DNA of 64,000 nt from Syngnathus acus (taxonomy: Eukaryota > Chordata > Actinopteri > Syngnathiformes > Syngnathidae). A model generated the notes under the pieces. The model did no database searches. It worked only from the letters and a program-made list of their open reading frames with translations, and was not told where the DNA came from. A program made the position numbers and the translations under genes. The DNA lies in the NCBI RefSeq assembly GCF_901709675.1, contig NC_051102.1:11543412-11607411 (forward strand), given 5' to 3'. Below, one piece after another: positions 1-13,977 of this stretch. The number at the start of each line of letters is the position of its first letter. The stretch's first letter is position 1.

Positions 1-2723
1 GCCGTATCCTTCACGCATGTCTGTCTGAAAGGACAAACTAGCACCTGCCAAAGCACTTAGGCATATGGCGTGCGAGGTGTGGATTCTTGTCATATCATTG
101 AAATAGGTCCTCTGGAGGGGAATGCAAAGTGTCAGAGTTTGGAGGATGCAATATACTGTAAGTGTGTTGTTCCAACCCATTTCTCTTGCCTAAAAACGTT
201 TGACTGTTTTTCTCCATTTTAAGAATCTGTTGTATTGACTAGTGGAGGTCACAGTCCCCCCAGGGCCTCCTTTGCTATTTGTTTCTCTATGTGTAACTGT
301 GTTTGCATAAGGGAGTAAATCCTAATCCTGCCAAAGAGTCCAATGCTCGAGTATGGCACTGAGCAGATTCCGTCGCAGCGACCCCTGCTCTGGAGTTGCT
401 GTGCAGCCATGCCTGTTGCTAGGCTTGGATGCGTGCCCCATCGCTGGCCCCTTTCTGCCCCTTGAGTGGCCCATCCAGTGCCCATGGGGCCACCAGTCTT
501 ACGTCCCCTATGAACCAGATGGAACTTTCCAAGACACATCAATTTTGCTTTAAAGTAGAAAATCAGATGGTTAGTTAGAGAGGATGAGGTCGCCCCTAGT
601 TAGCATAAAACCACAGGGACAGTGAGCACAGAGATGGATGGCCCCTAATGAAGAGTGTCAAAGCATCCTTTCCTTTAACAGCTTTGATTAGTGTTTGTGA
701 GTTAAGAGCTAAATGAGTTTTGGCTACCCACCTGTGGAATGTTAAATGTACGCATGCATGCTTGTGAGCCAAAACAAAAGAGCATGGAGTTGGGTCATAG
801 CTCTGTCTGTGCAGGTCCACTTAGCCGCCATCAATGTTCTTAAAAGAAAGTCATTTTGATACCAAAGTGTTTTCATTACCTTTCACTTCAATTATTTTCG
901 ATGGAAACCAAGTGAAGTAGGGGTACCTCGTGATTGTTTGGATCCCAGTCTGTCTGGGTTCCTATATTTTGGTGAAAGTTGTTATTGGCGCCAATGCTGG
1001 GCTCCATACCTCAAAAATGGAAAAACCAATCCTGTCTTTTTAGTCTAGTTCATAACAGACTAGGCACCCTCGATTTGTGACCAATTTCCAGTCTTGCCAG
1101 TGATCAGTAAAATAGTTTCCAGTTAAAGGAACAGAGCGAAAAATTCCAGCACATTAACTGGCACCGAAATGATTACAAAGGTGGAGAAAAGAAAGTCTTT
1201 TTTGATGAGTAAGGGACTTTCAACCTTCACATTGATAGTCTGCCCTGTGTCCAGTGTACGTAAGGCAACCGCTTCAATCAAAATGGCCTCCCTTGACATT
1301 CCGTAATAGATTGCCGAGTCTCGCCCGGAGCTCCGACTTCAAGACGCGCATCCACTTAAAAGGAGGCGAGAAACCTTACACCGCTCGGCTTTTTTTTTTG
1401 TTCTTTAGCCGAAACAGAGAGGCTGTTGCTCTCACAAGCCAACATTTCAGAAAGGTCACACATTGGAACGGTTGAGCAGAAGAGATAGTCGGACACGGAC
1501 AAAAGCAAATACATTTACGAGCTCGACGATGGTCCCTGCATCAATTTTGTTACATACCGAATAAGGATTCAGTGCACAGTTGATGAAATGATCAGGTAAT
1601 AGCCAAATGGAGTTCACCATATAGCGAGTCTACATCGATCACGTTCACCAATCTGCTTTTTCAAATGGTCCAACCGTGTCAAACATCTTTCATCTTAATG
1701 CCACATCGCTCGCTAAGGCAGACGCAATGACCTTGTCCACGAGCAAGAAGCACAAACTCCTTTGCTTCCGCCGTTTGCATCCGTTTCCCATCAAGCCCAG
1801 CGGAGGGAGAAGAGCTTCAAGGTCAGCAGAGGGAGTGAACCGAGTGAGGAGAATATGTGCAGTATGAGGGAGGTGGAGCAAAGTTATTGTCATCCACCAA
1901 CATTCCCACACATGTGCTATCAATCAAACCTCCAAACTGATTTCTTTCGGGATGACACTGGGATGAAACCTGTCACACATGCAATCACATCCATTCATGG
2001 CAGATGTCCAATATAAATGCCACCTTATAATAAATGAGCCCTCTCCAAATAGGTTGTTTTTCTTTTGAGTTGACTTGACTACAATGTCCATGTGCAAGTC
2101 TGACAGATTCCTGCCCAATATGTGGCGAGAAGATAGATAGGAATTATGCATTGGAGTTAAAAACAAATGTTTAGCAATGGCCTTTAGGGAGGTCTGCACT
2201 CTTAATACACGTCGAGTTGGAACTGAAAACTGCAGCATAAACAAGTTTGAAAGCAGATGTGAAATGGGCGATGGAGACAAAAAGAAATACCTCGGCTGAT
2301 GCTGCTATTTGTGTTTTTATGGCTGCAAGTGTTTCAGCTTGGAGCAGCTGCACTTGCTAAGCTGCGAGTAGTAAGGCCATTCCTCGGCTATTGTTCAACC
2401 GAGGGAGAGCGCCGTGAGCCTCAAACCGCTCACATAAATAGACGTACCAGCAAACAGAACACAAGTCTCTTTGCGCATTTTATTCGTTCTACAATAGCTT
2501 AATAATACAAGGAGATAAAACTCTTCACATATTATGGAAGCATCAGATGGAGGATAAACTCAAAAAGAAAGTGGAAGAAAGTAAAAGAAATGTGGTGTCT
2601 TTCTGGGTTATCGTCCAATCATTTTACCCCCCAGAATTCCTTGGTAGACATCTTTGTGTTGTCTATCCCACTCACCTTTCAACCCACTTTCCCGCATCCT
2701 CTTTTTCTCATCCGTCCCGCCCG
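1..2723. other. 5' flanking DNA, no gene recognised
   Basis: Short open frames here show no recognisable domains, codon bias or splice context. No clear mobile element or array is seen. Confidence 0.6.
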
Positions 2724-2802
2724 GTCCGTCCGTCCGTCACGTCCGTCCGTCCATCCATCCAATCCATCCATCCATCCATCCATCCATCCATCCATCCATC
2801 CT
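2724..2802. repeat. (GTCC)n-(ATCC)n microsatellite
   Basis: Tandem tetranucleotides change from GTCC to ATCC units. Open frames through it are low-complexity Pro-Ser-Ile-His or Met-Asp-Gly-Trp repeats and are not genes. Confidence 0.95.
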
Positions 2803-3457
2803 CTCTTGGCGGTGCAGCCCGTCCTCGGTGCTGTGACCAGGCATGTTCCGAGCAGCTGTTGTTGCTTGCTCTTTGGCCAATGAGTGTCCAAAAATCCCAA
2901 ACAACAGCCTCTCCATCTGGAGGAGCATTAGTGGTCCAAATGAAGGGGGATTTTGCACGAGCGCTAAAACGAACGTTTATTTTGATAATCGAGCAATCTC
3001 TTGATTAATCAGTGAATAGGATTAAAAAACCCATGCATTATTTTCCACCTCTATATTGAAAAACAGGAAATAGTGACAAATTGCCAGTGCAGGAAATACC
3101 TGACCAACAGCGTCCACCGACGCTCGACCTGATTCTCCAAACGGCTGATGTTGACTTTGAGACGGTTATCACACTTTGCACCCCATCATGGTTGAAATGA
3201 GCCTAGTATGAGACAGGTGGTCCTGTCTACCAGGCTGCAGTACACCATTGCAGAGTGGAACGAACCACAGTTTTGGAGTGTGGCTTGATGAAAATATTCT
3301 CCCTCTCATTCAACATCCTACTTTCACGTCATGTAAAACCGAACCACCAATCTGATTTGATTGATGTTGCATTGCTTTTTTTCCTCTAACAGAACACTAT
3401 GCTACATCCTACTCACTTTCTGCTTCACCTGCGTGGTCATAGCAACACCTTTTTGCC

Positions 3458-3544
3458 CCTTCCTTCCTTCCTTCCTTCCTTCCTTCCTTCCTTCCTTCCT
3501 TCCTTCCTTCCTTCCTTCCTTCCTTCCTTCCTTCCTTCCATCCA
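3458..3544. repeat. (CTTC)n microsatellite, polypyrimidine mirror repeat
   Basis: About 85 bp of almost perfect CTTC units end in two ATCC units. All pyrimidines are on one strand, so it has mirror symmetry. Confidence 0.95.
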
Positions 3545-6255
3545 TGGGTTACTTTGTCATATTTCAGTAGCCTCCTTATTCATCGTCACAGGCGTCGGTC
3601 GGGTCTGTGAATTATGCAAAATTTCCAAAAAAAAATATATATATATATATATGCGTGCCATCGCACACCCTTGAATTGATGGATTCCATCTGCCTTGATG
3701 ATGGATATTCAATCTGCTGCTTAGAAAGCAAACCTACTGTTTTTCCCTCTCCTAACCATCATCGCCTGCTTTTCCATCCTTTCCCTCCCCGTATTTTCAT
3801 CATTATCATCTGAGCCAGCTCTATGAAGCGTGACTCAATCTGCTAACATTGTGTCATTATGCTAACATCACATTCCATTATCCACCTGGCCTCCTTGATG
3901 TTTGTCTTTACACCTTTGCATATTTTAAGGGACTTCATTGCTCAGATACACTTCTTGATTTTACGTTGATGCAGGTGTCAACTTAATTATTCATTGAATC
4001 ACGAATGACATGACACAGTAATAAAAGCGCTATAATTAGCTTCGGTACCTGGAGCTAAACACACCGCAGTTCATTGATTGGTCAAAGGACAATCAACGAA
4101 TTGTTGCACTTGTGATGTGTCAACATGCTTGATTGCATAATCTCTCTCTCTCTCTCTCTGGTGTAAATAGCATCACGTACTTTGTACAGTTTTCACAGCT
4201 GTTAGCAAGAATTGGTCTTGAGCGGTTTAGTTAGCATTGGCCCGCCCACTCTGAGCTAAATTATATTGCTTCCAATTTGTGTTAAAGTTCACAAAGCTTT
4301 GGTGCGACGTGTGTTCGCTACTAGCAAATAAACACTTCAACTAGTTGGCAGCGTGATTGTCTGCAAGGTAATTGCTTCTTTTGTCTCCATAATTAGCCAG
4401 CTGGTTAACATGCAGTGATTTAGCCTTTTGTGTGGTGCATGTTTTACCTTCTCTATTCTTGGCTATCCTGGTGAGATGCAGCCCAGTTCCAGCGAACACA
4501 ATAAGCACTATCAGATTTGGAATGAACGCTGTCTTTGTCTATTGTCAGCCGGGACAATAAAAACAACAACGTATGCTGGAAACAATTCACTCTCTTTTGA
4601 GACGGCCTAGCCCTTATCACACATGCACAACAGAGGTGTGGAGATATGGAAAAAGAAATCATTTGTTGTGATGCCCAAATAAGGTGTGTTGCTTCTGTCT
4701 CTTCACGGCCAACTTGAAAGTTGTCAAGACGGACGGGCTTTGGAGATGTCACAGCTGTATTCTTGTAACGCCAGCCGCCAGTAAGGTCACAGCCGATTGA
4801 TTCCACAATTGCATCCATCTTGAGAGATTTGGCTCGGTGGCATTGAGTGGGATCAGCAGAAAACCTGACCTCCTTTTCCAACAGTGGCGGATTACAGATC
4901 TTGTAACAGTTGACACAATGCACTGCAATCTTTCATCCAGTCATTACTTCATCCTTTGGGGATGGGCACTCCTTGATAGACGTATTTCCCTCCCTAGTCA
5001 TAGGCTTATGCAATGTTTGCTCAGCCTCTTTAGATGTTTGTGATGAAGCAGTCTTTTCTTGTTGACTGAAAATGTATTGAGACAACCTGTTAGTCAAGTG
5101 ATTGATCGTTTTTTTTTCAGACCGACGAGTATTTACTTTTGGAGCTCCCCCTCGATACTGAATATGGAATATCTTTTGAAGTCAGTTTCATTCAACACGA
5201 TAACGAAACAACACGCTCAATGTCAGACTCTCTTCGCCTTAGGTATCGGTGGCTGCGATCGGCACGGTACCCAAGAATGAGGACGATAGGGTCCTGAACT
5301 CTCAAATGATGAATATTTTCTGTGGTTTTGATTCTACAGTACACACAAAAGGCTCCGGTGAAGTTGGATCCAACGGGCCTGGGTTGGACGCTTCAAAGCA
5401 GAACCCAGCCAAGCCCCCTCCGGTACGGGTGATCGGAGGCTCCCCGTCAATCTGCCGGCCGGGACCTTGCAGCCTCGCACTGCTCCTTGCTGCACTTTGC
5501 TCACAGTGGACCCTATTCTGATGTCTCTGGGACTCGGCTACAAGGAAGTGCATAGTGACTTTAACATCCAACCCACACCCACGCACAGACCCACACACAC
5601 AGACAGACACACAGCATTTTTCGACTGCTCCATCTTGTTGGATGACAAGTGAAACTATAGACGGCAGATTGCCCGTCCCGTTGTGGCGCTCGCCGCGTGT
5701 TTGCTAAAACCGATCTCCTGCACGGGCTCCAAACAAATTCCCCAGCGCACCCTCTGGATTCAGGAAACGGTGGAGATGGACACAGCTCGGCCGGCACCGT
5801 TCACTCTTAAAGACACACCCTTGGCATTTTTAGTGAGGACTATGTATGTACGAGGGAGGCCTTACACAATTTACATACACATACTACTTTTCTTTGTACC
5901 TTTCATTTTGCCATGGCAAAGCACTGCATCGTCTTCCGCCCCCACAGAAAAACTCCTTTGAAAACATTTCTCCTGTGTGAGGATTATGGAATGCATGCTA
6001 GATTGATAAATCCGTTCCAGGCGTCTGACGACCCAGAACAGCAAATTTGATATCCTCTAATGACTGTGTATCTTGGCTCGGATTAGAATGTAACGAGTGT
6101 GCAGGTGAGCGCCCTCGCACACGTGCAACGAGGTGTTTATAGTAAGTGACTGTGTATAGGCAGGCGGAGTGTTCAGCCTAAACCTCTTAGTGCCTGATGG
6201 AGCTTTATGAGCTGTTAAAATGGATTTTGCTCATCTGCTCTGAATATACAGGGAT
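3545..6255. other. 5' flanking DNA with minor repeats, no gene
   Basis: It holds a TA run near 3634-3652, (TC)10 at 4139-4160 and a CA-rich stretch at 5570-5613. No exon or element could be supported. Confidence 0.6.
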
Positions 6256-6330
6256 AAGGAAGGAAGGAAGGAAGGAAGGAAGGAAGGAAGGAAGGAAGGA
6301 AGGAAGGAAGGAAGGAAGGAAGGAAGGAAA
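6256..6330. repeat. (GGAA)n microsatellite
   Basis: About 75 bp of perfect GGAA tetranucleotides, purine-only on the + strand. Confidence 0.95.
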
Positions 6331-8111
6331 ACAATGTCATTTGATTTTATGAATGTTTAGCGTGCATCCTCTTTTGCGTGTTGGCTTGTGGAAATGCATG
6401 TTGTCAAAAAATGTTCATGCAAGCAGGATCAGTGTCAAAAAAATCACTCTTGGAATGATTTGCCCTCAATACTTAAAGACCCTGTAAGAATTCCAAAATG
6501 GATTGCTTTTGTAGTATTCAACTGTGGAGAGACTGCGGTTAACAGCAACCCACCCGGAAAAAATCGGACATGACTTCCACCTTACGCTAGTGGCTGTCGT
6601 TTGCAATTGCTTATTTATTCTTCACACTTCTCCAATGCAGCAGTTTTCATCCATGCTGGCGTTGTAGTTCAACAGCCAGTCGTTTTTATTGTTATTTTGT
6701 CGGGACAGATGTGAGTGTGGACACGATTGGTCAATTTCGACGACACCAGATTCGTATCTTTCTATTAACCCTACAGTTTTAAAAAGCTGATATCGGATAC
6801 ATATCAGATTTTTTAAAAATGATGATTTTATTTTCCATTCTTTTTTTTTTTCTTCGCGCTGCCATGACGCAAATCAAAACTGTGGGTTTGACATAAAAAA
6901 AAAAAAACCCCAACAACTTTGTGAAGCATCCAGCCTAATAGTGTTGAAAACCATTTTCAAATGTTTGGTGCTTCTCTTGCCAGATTCAGCACAGTGGTAG
7001 CCATTGTGCAAGCCCTTCTTAATGACTTCATTGTGTGTCCTGTTCTAATGCTGAAAATGTTTTTCTTTCAAGCAGTCACGATAACAGAAATGCCCCCAAC
7101 CCACCCTAATGCCGAACGTTCCTCACAAATCCAATAGATTACAAGTAAATCCGTATTTGTCTCAGCGCAGAAGAAGCTGAACAAGCAAGCTGCTCGCTCT
7201 CCTTATACAATGTCTCCAATCTCTTGTTGCAAGGTGAAACGCGTGATGTCCATGAATGTATACTCAGCGCGATGTCAATGAATGTATATTCAGCGTGACG
7301 ACCCTGATACAGTACTAAGGCTAGCCAGGCTTCAAAGACGCACATTTTAGCTCCGTTAGGTACGGACGGGTTGGTCTCCAGTCCAGTTCAGTTCTCTTGT
7401 TAACGCGGGCAAAAGGATAGATTGTCTTTGATGTCTCTGCAAATCCAGTCTGTAAGATGTGGTTAATGAGGCATGGGTGTTCCGTTTTCGTCTGTGCTGA
7501 ATTCTTTCCCCATCTCCCTCACACAGGTCACTGGCCGCCATACTATATTGTCGCATGTGTATAAATGTACATAATTAAGTCACTGAACTTGTTTTGTGTC
7601 TTATTGCATTGTTTTTCAATCTGCTCTGCTTTGTATTATTTGCCTTGAGGGAATCTTCTCGTAGCTGGACACCAAAACAAACAAGCAGACGAGTCTGGAT
7701 CTTTTATCAACAGAATGAGTGGATATCTTAACTTTGTCAAACCTGCTGTGAAAAAGACCACGGCAAACCTCAGGAGGGTAAACTAGTAAATGCTCACAAG
7801 CCCAAGGATAAGATACAAAGGAGCAAACTCAACATGGAGCAGTGAGGAATGCACCAAACCATGCCAATGCCTGGCTGGCTGGCTGGCTGGCACCACTTTG
7901 AATTAAGACACTGCTTGATTTGCATGTCAAGGAGAAAGGACATTCTTTTTGGGGAGAATGATGTCAAGACTGAAGAGAGAGCGAGAACCAATGGAATGAG
8001 AGAGGAAGCCATCTTGAAACAACACGGGAAATGAACCCATTCATTCATTGTCTTAGTACTTCACTACAGGCAGGCTTCCTGAAAAATCATTTTAGGAACG
8101 GCAAACAAGTA
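6331..8111. other. 5' flanking DNA, no gene
   Basis: It contains poly-A and poly-T runs near 6841-6905, a two-copy 26-bp duplication at 7241-7292 and (CTGG)5 at 7871-7891. Nothing coding is recognised. Confidence 0.6.
7241..7292. repeat. two-copy 26-bp tandem duplication
   Basis: Copies at 7241-7266 and 7267-7292 share the core ATGAATGTATA and differ at three positions by eye. A partial third start (GCGTGA) follows. Confidence 0.85.
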
Positions 8112-8186
8112 GGCTGCTGCTGCTGCTGCTGCTACTGCTGCTACTGCTACTGCTGCTACTGCTACTGCTGCTACTGCTACTGCTGC
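8112..8186. repeat. CTG/CTA trinucleotide array
   Basis: About 24 trinucleotides are CTG interrupted by CTA in a regular alternating pattern. Frames through it give poly-Ser, poly-Ala or poly-Cys stretches. No gene surrounds it. Confidence 0.93.
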
Positions 8187-8482
8187 CGTTACTTCCCAAA
8201 GCTGACGAGTTGTGATTGTGTATGCGGGCTGCGCTGTCTGACCTTTGCCATTTGCATCCAAGAGGCTTCCTTGCTAAACATATCGGTCTGTATTTGCAGC
8301 AGAAATCCAATGTGCACAAGTAGCTTTGTGCACTGACGGAGGCAGCGTTGGCCGGTTTGCAGAAAAAACACTTTTGTGCAGCCCAACTAGTTGAAGCACA
8401 TTCTTTGGATGGTTTTGTTTGTGGCCTATGAATTGAACAGGCAAAAGCCACTAGCTGTCAAATGAGAATAGCATCGCTGTTG

Positions 8483-8524
8483 CCAATCACGGCTCACCGT
8501 TTTCTGTAGCTGAGCCGTGATTGG
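8483..8524. repeat. 14-bp perfect inverted repeat with CCAAT/ATTGG ends
   Basis: CCAATCACGGCTCA at 8483-8496 is the exact reverse complement of 8511-8524, with a 14-base loop. It could be the remnant of a small inverted-repeat element. Confidence 0.85.
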
Positions 8525-11500
8525 TTGTGATCAGTCACCTGGCTACCGTGATGTCATTTTCTGTCGACAGCAAAATGGCCTCCCCTTGAGATGGATCCAA
8601 AGTGAGATGGATTTTGCTGTCATATTTCACAAAGGCAATATGAATGCCACGTATCGAGCAGTGGGGTCAAATCTTCCCCTTTCCATCGAATGGGACCAAA
8701 AACATCGAACGTTCACATACACGCAGTAGAAGCGGTTCAGTCACATACTAATGCAAAGGAGAATGGGCTGCTGGGATCAATTAAGACAATGAATACGACT
8801 ATCTCTTATTCCTATGCGGAAAATTGTTTTGAAGTCCAAAGGAATTAGAGTTCAACCAATGTCCTGGAACGGGGATTACACTGTAGTTTCAGGTCCAATT
8901 ATTGCCCGGTGTCCACGCTGGGTCTTTTTTTTCCCCGTCATCGGTTTGAGGAAAGGAATTCAATGGCTCCGCTTCAGGCGACAGAGGCACTTGAAGCCTC
9001 CACCACACCCACACTGTTTTTATCATCAGCCTATCAGCGCAAATAACTCATGACACTTTCCTGGCAGAGCGGCCAGTGGCCGCACGCTTCTTCAAGTATC
9101 TGCCCCAATAGCAGTGATTTCATCCAACCGGTCGGTCCCACAATTGCAGACTTCCACTCGTATGCAGACTGCATTTGATCCCTGGAATCTGTTTCGTGCC
9201 GCGGCCGTCTGGCCGGCAGCAGACGACGGCCAAAAATGTCCCGTGCCTCGTCCTTGCCAGAGTTGGAATTGAATTGCTTTTACCCCAAAGCAATACCCTC
9301 GAGCAATGTGTCGTCCTCTGTTTAACAAACTTGCTTCGAGCGACGCAAATCAATGAATGGATGTAAATGATGGAGCAGACACATCATGCCTGTGAGTGTG
9401 TGTAGTGTGGATGGATGTCTTTATTTCCCTCTTCACTTTTTCGCTTTTACTCTCTAGATCACTGACTGCATAAAAGGAGGCGTTCAATTCATCGTTTCTA
9501 TTTGTGTTTGCACAGATAAGGTAAACACAGATATACGTAGTAAACATGGCGGGACACGTTATTTCGCTAGCTAACGTTCAGGGCCACTGCTTTGGCGGAA
9601 TATTATTTTCATTTTGCACCGAAGGAAGGAAGATAGACCTATACGGACTATTTCCTTGCATCTGTACGTGTATTTTCGAAATCTCGTCTAGATTTGGATG
9701 GGTAAATAATTCACAAAATCATCCGGAAAATAAACCCGAGTCTAAGTCGTATCCATTTAGTACTACTGTGCATTGTTCTCAGGAGATGCTTTCACCTTCC
9801 ATTAAATCCAAAGCTTAAGTACTTTTGCCACTTCTGGTGTGCATATGGCAGGAATACTGTCAGCGAGTGTAAGTGAGAGTCGGGGTGACGTGAGGTCACA
9901 GCTGCTCAGCTGTCTGTCTGTCTGTCTGTCTGTCTGTCTGGTCTATTTTAAATGGCAGTACACGTCAGCGCTTGTGTCTCACCGGCTCAGCCAAGTCCAC
10001 ACCTCATCTTCTCAACACGCGTCTAATCCACGCAGTCGCGCGCACGTCGTCAACATTTCCCAACAAAAGTCCACTCGGCGAAAACCGTCGACGCTCTGAC
10101 ACTAATAGGCTGTCTGTCCTTTTCGTGCGTGCATCGTGGTCTCGGCAGAACCCAGTAGCTGCGTATGTATACTCAGCCGAGTTTCAAACTAGGGAGCCCG
10201 AAATCCTTCATGCTAACCCATTTAGAAAGGGACTGGATGGAAACGGGGAGTTCTTAATAGATGGAGAAATGTCCAAGTGGAACGTGAAATGCATTACGTG
10301 CTCACTTTATGGGAGCGACAAAAATGATGAGGGTCATTGCAGGATTGGAGGACAATCTAGGCACAGGCACCTGGAAAAAACGAGATATCAAATACTTATT
10401 CTAAATCAATTCCTTTTTTTTTTTTACTCAGGTACCTGCTAGCTGTTAGCTGCAGCTATACTAAGTGGCCAAGATTTACAGTACCTACTATAACGAAACA
10501 TACAATCGTATGAAAAGAAAAGAAAAATATCTTTATCAAGATATCATCACAAATAATGTTTCGTCGGATGCCGTTTCCACTCCCCGCTTTCCCGCTGCCG
10601 ACGCAATTTCATATTACACTCCAACATTACCTTTGACTGAATTTCTGAGCATTAGCAACGCAGAGTGTCATGTCAAACCTGTAATAGCTGAGCAAAAAAA
10701 AAAAAAAGAAGAAAATGATGATAATTGCTTCACTGGTCCTCCTCATTGGTCACACTGATCAATTCCCATCGTGAGAAATCATATATATATGCGTGGGTGC
10801 ATGCCAGTCACACAAGGCTAGTCATCATGTCGTGTTCAATTCCCCGTCAGACTCGCTCTATTTGTCAAGTCGCAGCCGTGCTACTCGCTGGTGTCCTGGA
10901 GATGAATGAGCGCTTTTCGTGTTGATTCCAATTTGCAACAAGAGATTTGTATCCATTTGAGACTTTGTACTTAAGTATTATTAACTAATCGAATATGAAT
11001 TGTAAATAAATACGACCTAATAGTCCAAACAGAACAAAATGCAATCAAGGAGTCCTTCAGGCTATTATATTCACAAGCACATTAATAAAGTGTCATTATA
11101 GGAGATGACACGATGCACGAGGATCACCCAAATTAATCTGTGCCTCTGCCAAGGTCTTTTTTTTTTTTAACTCAGTGGGTTGAAAATAGAGAGAAATAGA
11201 TATGAGAAAAATAAGTTGTCTCAAATTGCTTTGTGGTGACTTGATTGTGTTGCATTTTCTTTTCTCGATATGAAAATCAGTATGGTGTTCTGACCTGATG
11301 TGTTCAATTGGCTCTGGATTTCAAGCAGTGCCATTTTAAAATGCTGCAAAATGTCTGCAGTGGAAAACGTGAGAGTGGCAGCGTCTCCATAAATGGGTTA
11401 ATCGTCCAGCTTTTCTCCACCGAGCGCCATCCTAAAGTCATTCCAAAGGAGAATCGCTCTCTGATTAGTAAAAGCCACATTTCTCATTTGTGACGCCCCG

Positions 11501-12927
11501 AGAAGTCAAGCATTATCGCTGCAGTTCTTTCTTCTTGCTTTGAATATTGTATCCCTCTGTGCTCAGCTTATTTATATACCCCCCTTTCTCTCTTCTTATC
11601 ATGCTTCATAAGATTGCCCTTGGAGTGCCTCAATAGTTCTCATTTGAATCATCTGTCAGTCAACGTCTCGCACGACCGGCGGGCGATATGACACATGAAC
11701 TTGTGGAAGATGAACGTAGTGGTAAAGTTGTGTTTAAGTCAACCAGAGTTACCATTTGAATGAGTTGTGACTTGACAACGACGAAAACATGTGTGACTTC
11801 CAATTCACAAAGTTTGATTTTCAATCAATCACCCACCTTGAGTGTGGTTTGGTCTAGGTCATCATTCTAAGTGCTCTCTTTGTGTCCTTTATTTGTTTCG
11901 TCAATATGTTTCGCTTTGGTTCTGTGTCCCACCGCTAGAAATGTCAAAGAGGGAAGAGATCACAACCCTAACCTTGATGTTGACATTGTGAGGTAAGTCT
12001 GGAAGGGAAGGCTGACCTCTTTGAATTCCACAAGGTGACTGGGGTGTTATTAGCATACTTTGAAATGTAGGTCATGCTGTGAAATATACGCTAGCAGAAG
12101 GCCACGCACAATACGATTTGAGGCATCACAACAAAGACGATGTGGAAAGTTCTTTGCCTCAATCGGGCCCCCAGTCACCATCATTTTTTTTTTTTATCGC
12201 TCTCGCTGGTCTCCCCAGCTTCCCCTTGCTTCCTGGTCCTCATTAGAAGGCCTTTCATGGTCAGGTCCAATAAAACTTCAATGGGAGGAAAACATGGCTG
12301 CTGTGCTGCTGAGCGTTAATTATACAGATCTTCATGGCAGACAGTGAAGGGCCAATCAATTTCTCCACTAGTGAACTATGGCCACATGTGCCCCCAAAAA
12401 TGTAACACTCTTTAAAGCCAGCTTGTTCCTCTCTGCTCATGCGACGTTACGGGGTCGAGGCCTATTAGCAGAATAGCCAACAAGAAGCAAACATTGGTGA
12501 TTTTCACAATTGCAAATTGTAATAATGTGACTTCAAATCAAAATATTTCAAGACAAATCTTTGACTCGATACATGAAATTGTTTCACAATGATGCCTTAA
12601 ATGCCTTTTGGGGCTATTTGGTTGGTTGGAAACAGTTCTTTCCCTTACAATGACATACGGTAAGGAGGCTAACAATCAGTTCAATCAGTTGTATGTAGGC
12701 CCTATTACGTTCACATTTTGTAATATTAAATGATATGAAATATTGTTACTATTTTCATGCTATGGTATGCCAATTTTGGGGTCAAATGTGTTCATTGGTA
12801 CAAATAATACTACGTGGGTGGGAAAGAAAAATTGTAAAATAAAAGTATCATCCATTTCAAGTTATTTACTTTGGCGGCAAAATCTTGTTATGTGGCACAG
12901 TATGGCAATTTAGCCACGTCATAATGT
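8525..12927. other. 5' flanking DNA, no gene
   Basis: It holds (CTGT)8 at 9910-9940 and short homopolymers. The open frames have no recognisable domains. Confidence 0.6.
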
Positions 12928-12965
12928 CATCCATCCATCCCTCCCTCCCTCCCTCCCTCCCTCCC
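12928..12965. repeat. (ATCC)n-(CTCC)n microsatellite
   Basis: Three ATCC units lead into about six CTCC units. Confidence 0.9.
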
Positions 12966-13405
12966 GCCGTTCCCTCTCTCACCTTCTCACTTTAGTGTTT
13001 GTGTGACTGCTCGATGCTTATTTCCAGCAACGAGCGAGCGTCTCCATGTGTCAAAGCCATAATGCGTGGCGGCGTCCTCGTCCACAAACGATCCATAAAA
13101 AGCATCTCCCACGCGAGTGGCATCATCAGACAGTCTGCTTCCAATTCACACACACACCGACGTGACGAAAGGGATTTTTTCCCCCCTCCACATTGAATGA
13201 AAGTCTTGTTGATAATCAAGTATGTGAATGAAAATGTCAGGCTAGATCCATAGGGAGAGTTCAAATACACTTGGATTTTATTCTACTGTATATTGCTGCA
13301 CTCCATTTGGTAGGAACTGAATTTTGTGACTATTGCTGATATGAAAAAAAGGCTGTCATTCAGGCCCTTGCAGGATGAAATTGATCCAGTTTCTATGCCA
13401 TGTGT

Positions 13406-13578
13406 ATCCATCCATCCATCCATCCATCCATCCATCCATCCATCCATCCATCCATCCATCCATCCATCCATCCATCCATCCATCCATCCATCCATCCATC
13501 CATCCATCCATCCATCCATCCATCCATCCATCCATCCATCCATCCACCCATCCACCCATCCACCCATCCACCCATCCT
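13406..13578. repeat. large (ATCC)n array, about 170 bp
   Basis: About 36 ATCC units grade into ATCCACCC units at the 3' end. The long frames on both strands (Ile-His-Pro-Ser and Met-Asp-Gly-Trp repeats) come from the array. A LINE fragment starts about 110 bp downstream. Confidence 0.97.
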
Positions 13579-13685
13579 CATTACAGTTGCAAGTGAGTCG
13601 AAGCCCATGCCAGCCGCCTTTGGGCCAAGGGCAGGCAAACAACTTTTCTCACTCACATTCATCCCCAGTGGGCGGGCAATTACAA

Positions 13686-13965
13686 GCTGTCAAGCTGAAG
13701 GAGGCCTTTTTAGCCTGTGGGACTCTGGTGACAGCTGATGGGTACCGGCAGGCCAAGCGCAATTCAACTTTGGTGGTCAGTGAGGATTTAACTTGGCGTG
13801 GGAGGAGGTCATTGAGGCCACGGAGAACCACGTACTGATGGCCCACGCATCTTGGGGGTGCCAGTTCAGCATCAGGGTCCTGGAGTGCTCAGGAAAGTTT
13901 GCCCAACCAGTCTTAAAGTGCTTGGTGGAATATTCTTGACACTTGGGGGTCCTCTGGAGAAGATT
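13686..13965 (+). mobile_element. eroded LINE (non-LTR retrotransposon) fragment
   Basis: The translation near 13687-13780 reads [12 protein letters not shown] then [10 protein letters not shown], matching from memory the linker between endonuclease and reverse transcriptase in an abundant teleost LINE (VKLKKES... ADGYRQAKR...). DNA at 13800-13835 matches the following stretch for EEFGEAMEN. At about 13875-13915 the sequence jumps to a segment like the reverse transcriptase region around FAQPV (GTTTGCCCAACCAGTC), so several hundred bases of the parent element seem deleted. It is frame-broken and not functional. Subfamily not assigned. Confidence 0.7.
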
Positions 13966-13977
13966 GGACTATCAGCG

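Noticed and set aside
13326-13838. Long open frames with Ile-His-Pro-Ser or Met-Asp-Gly-Trp repeats
   Set aside because: They arise from the ATCC array read in several frames on both strands. The same applies at 2679-2958 and 3361-3674.
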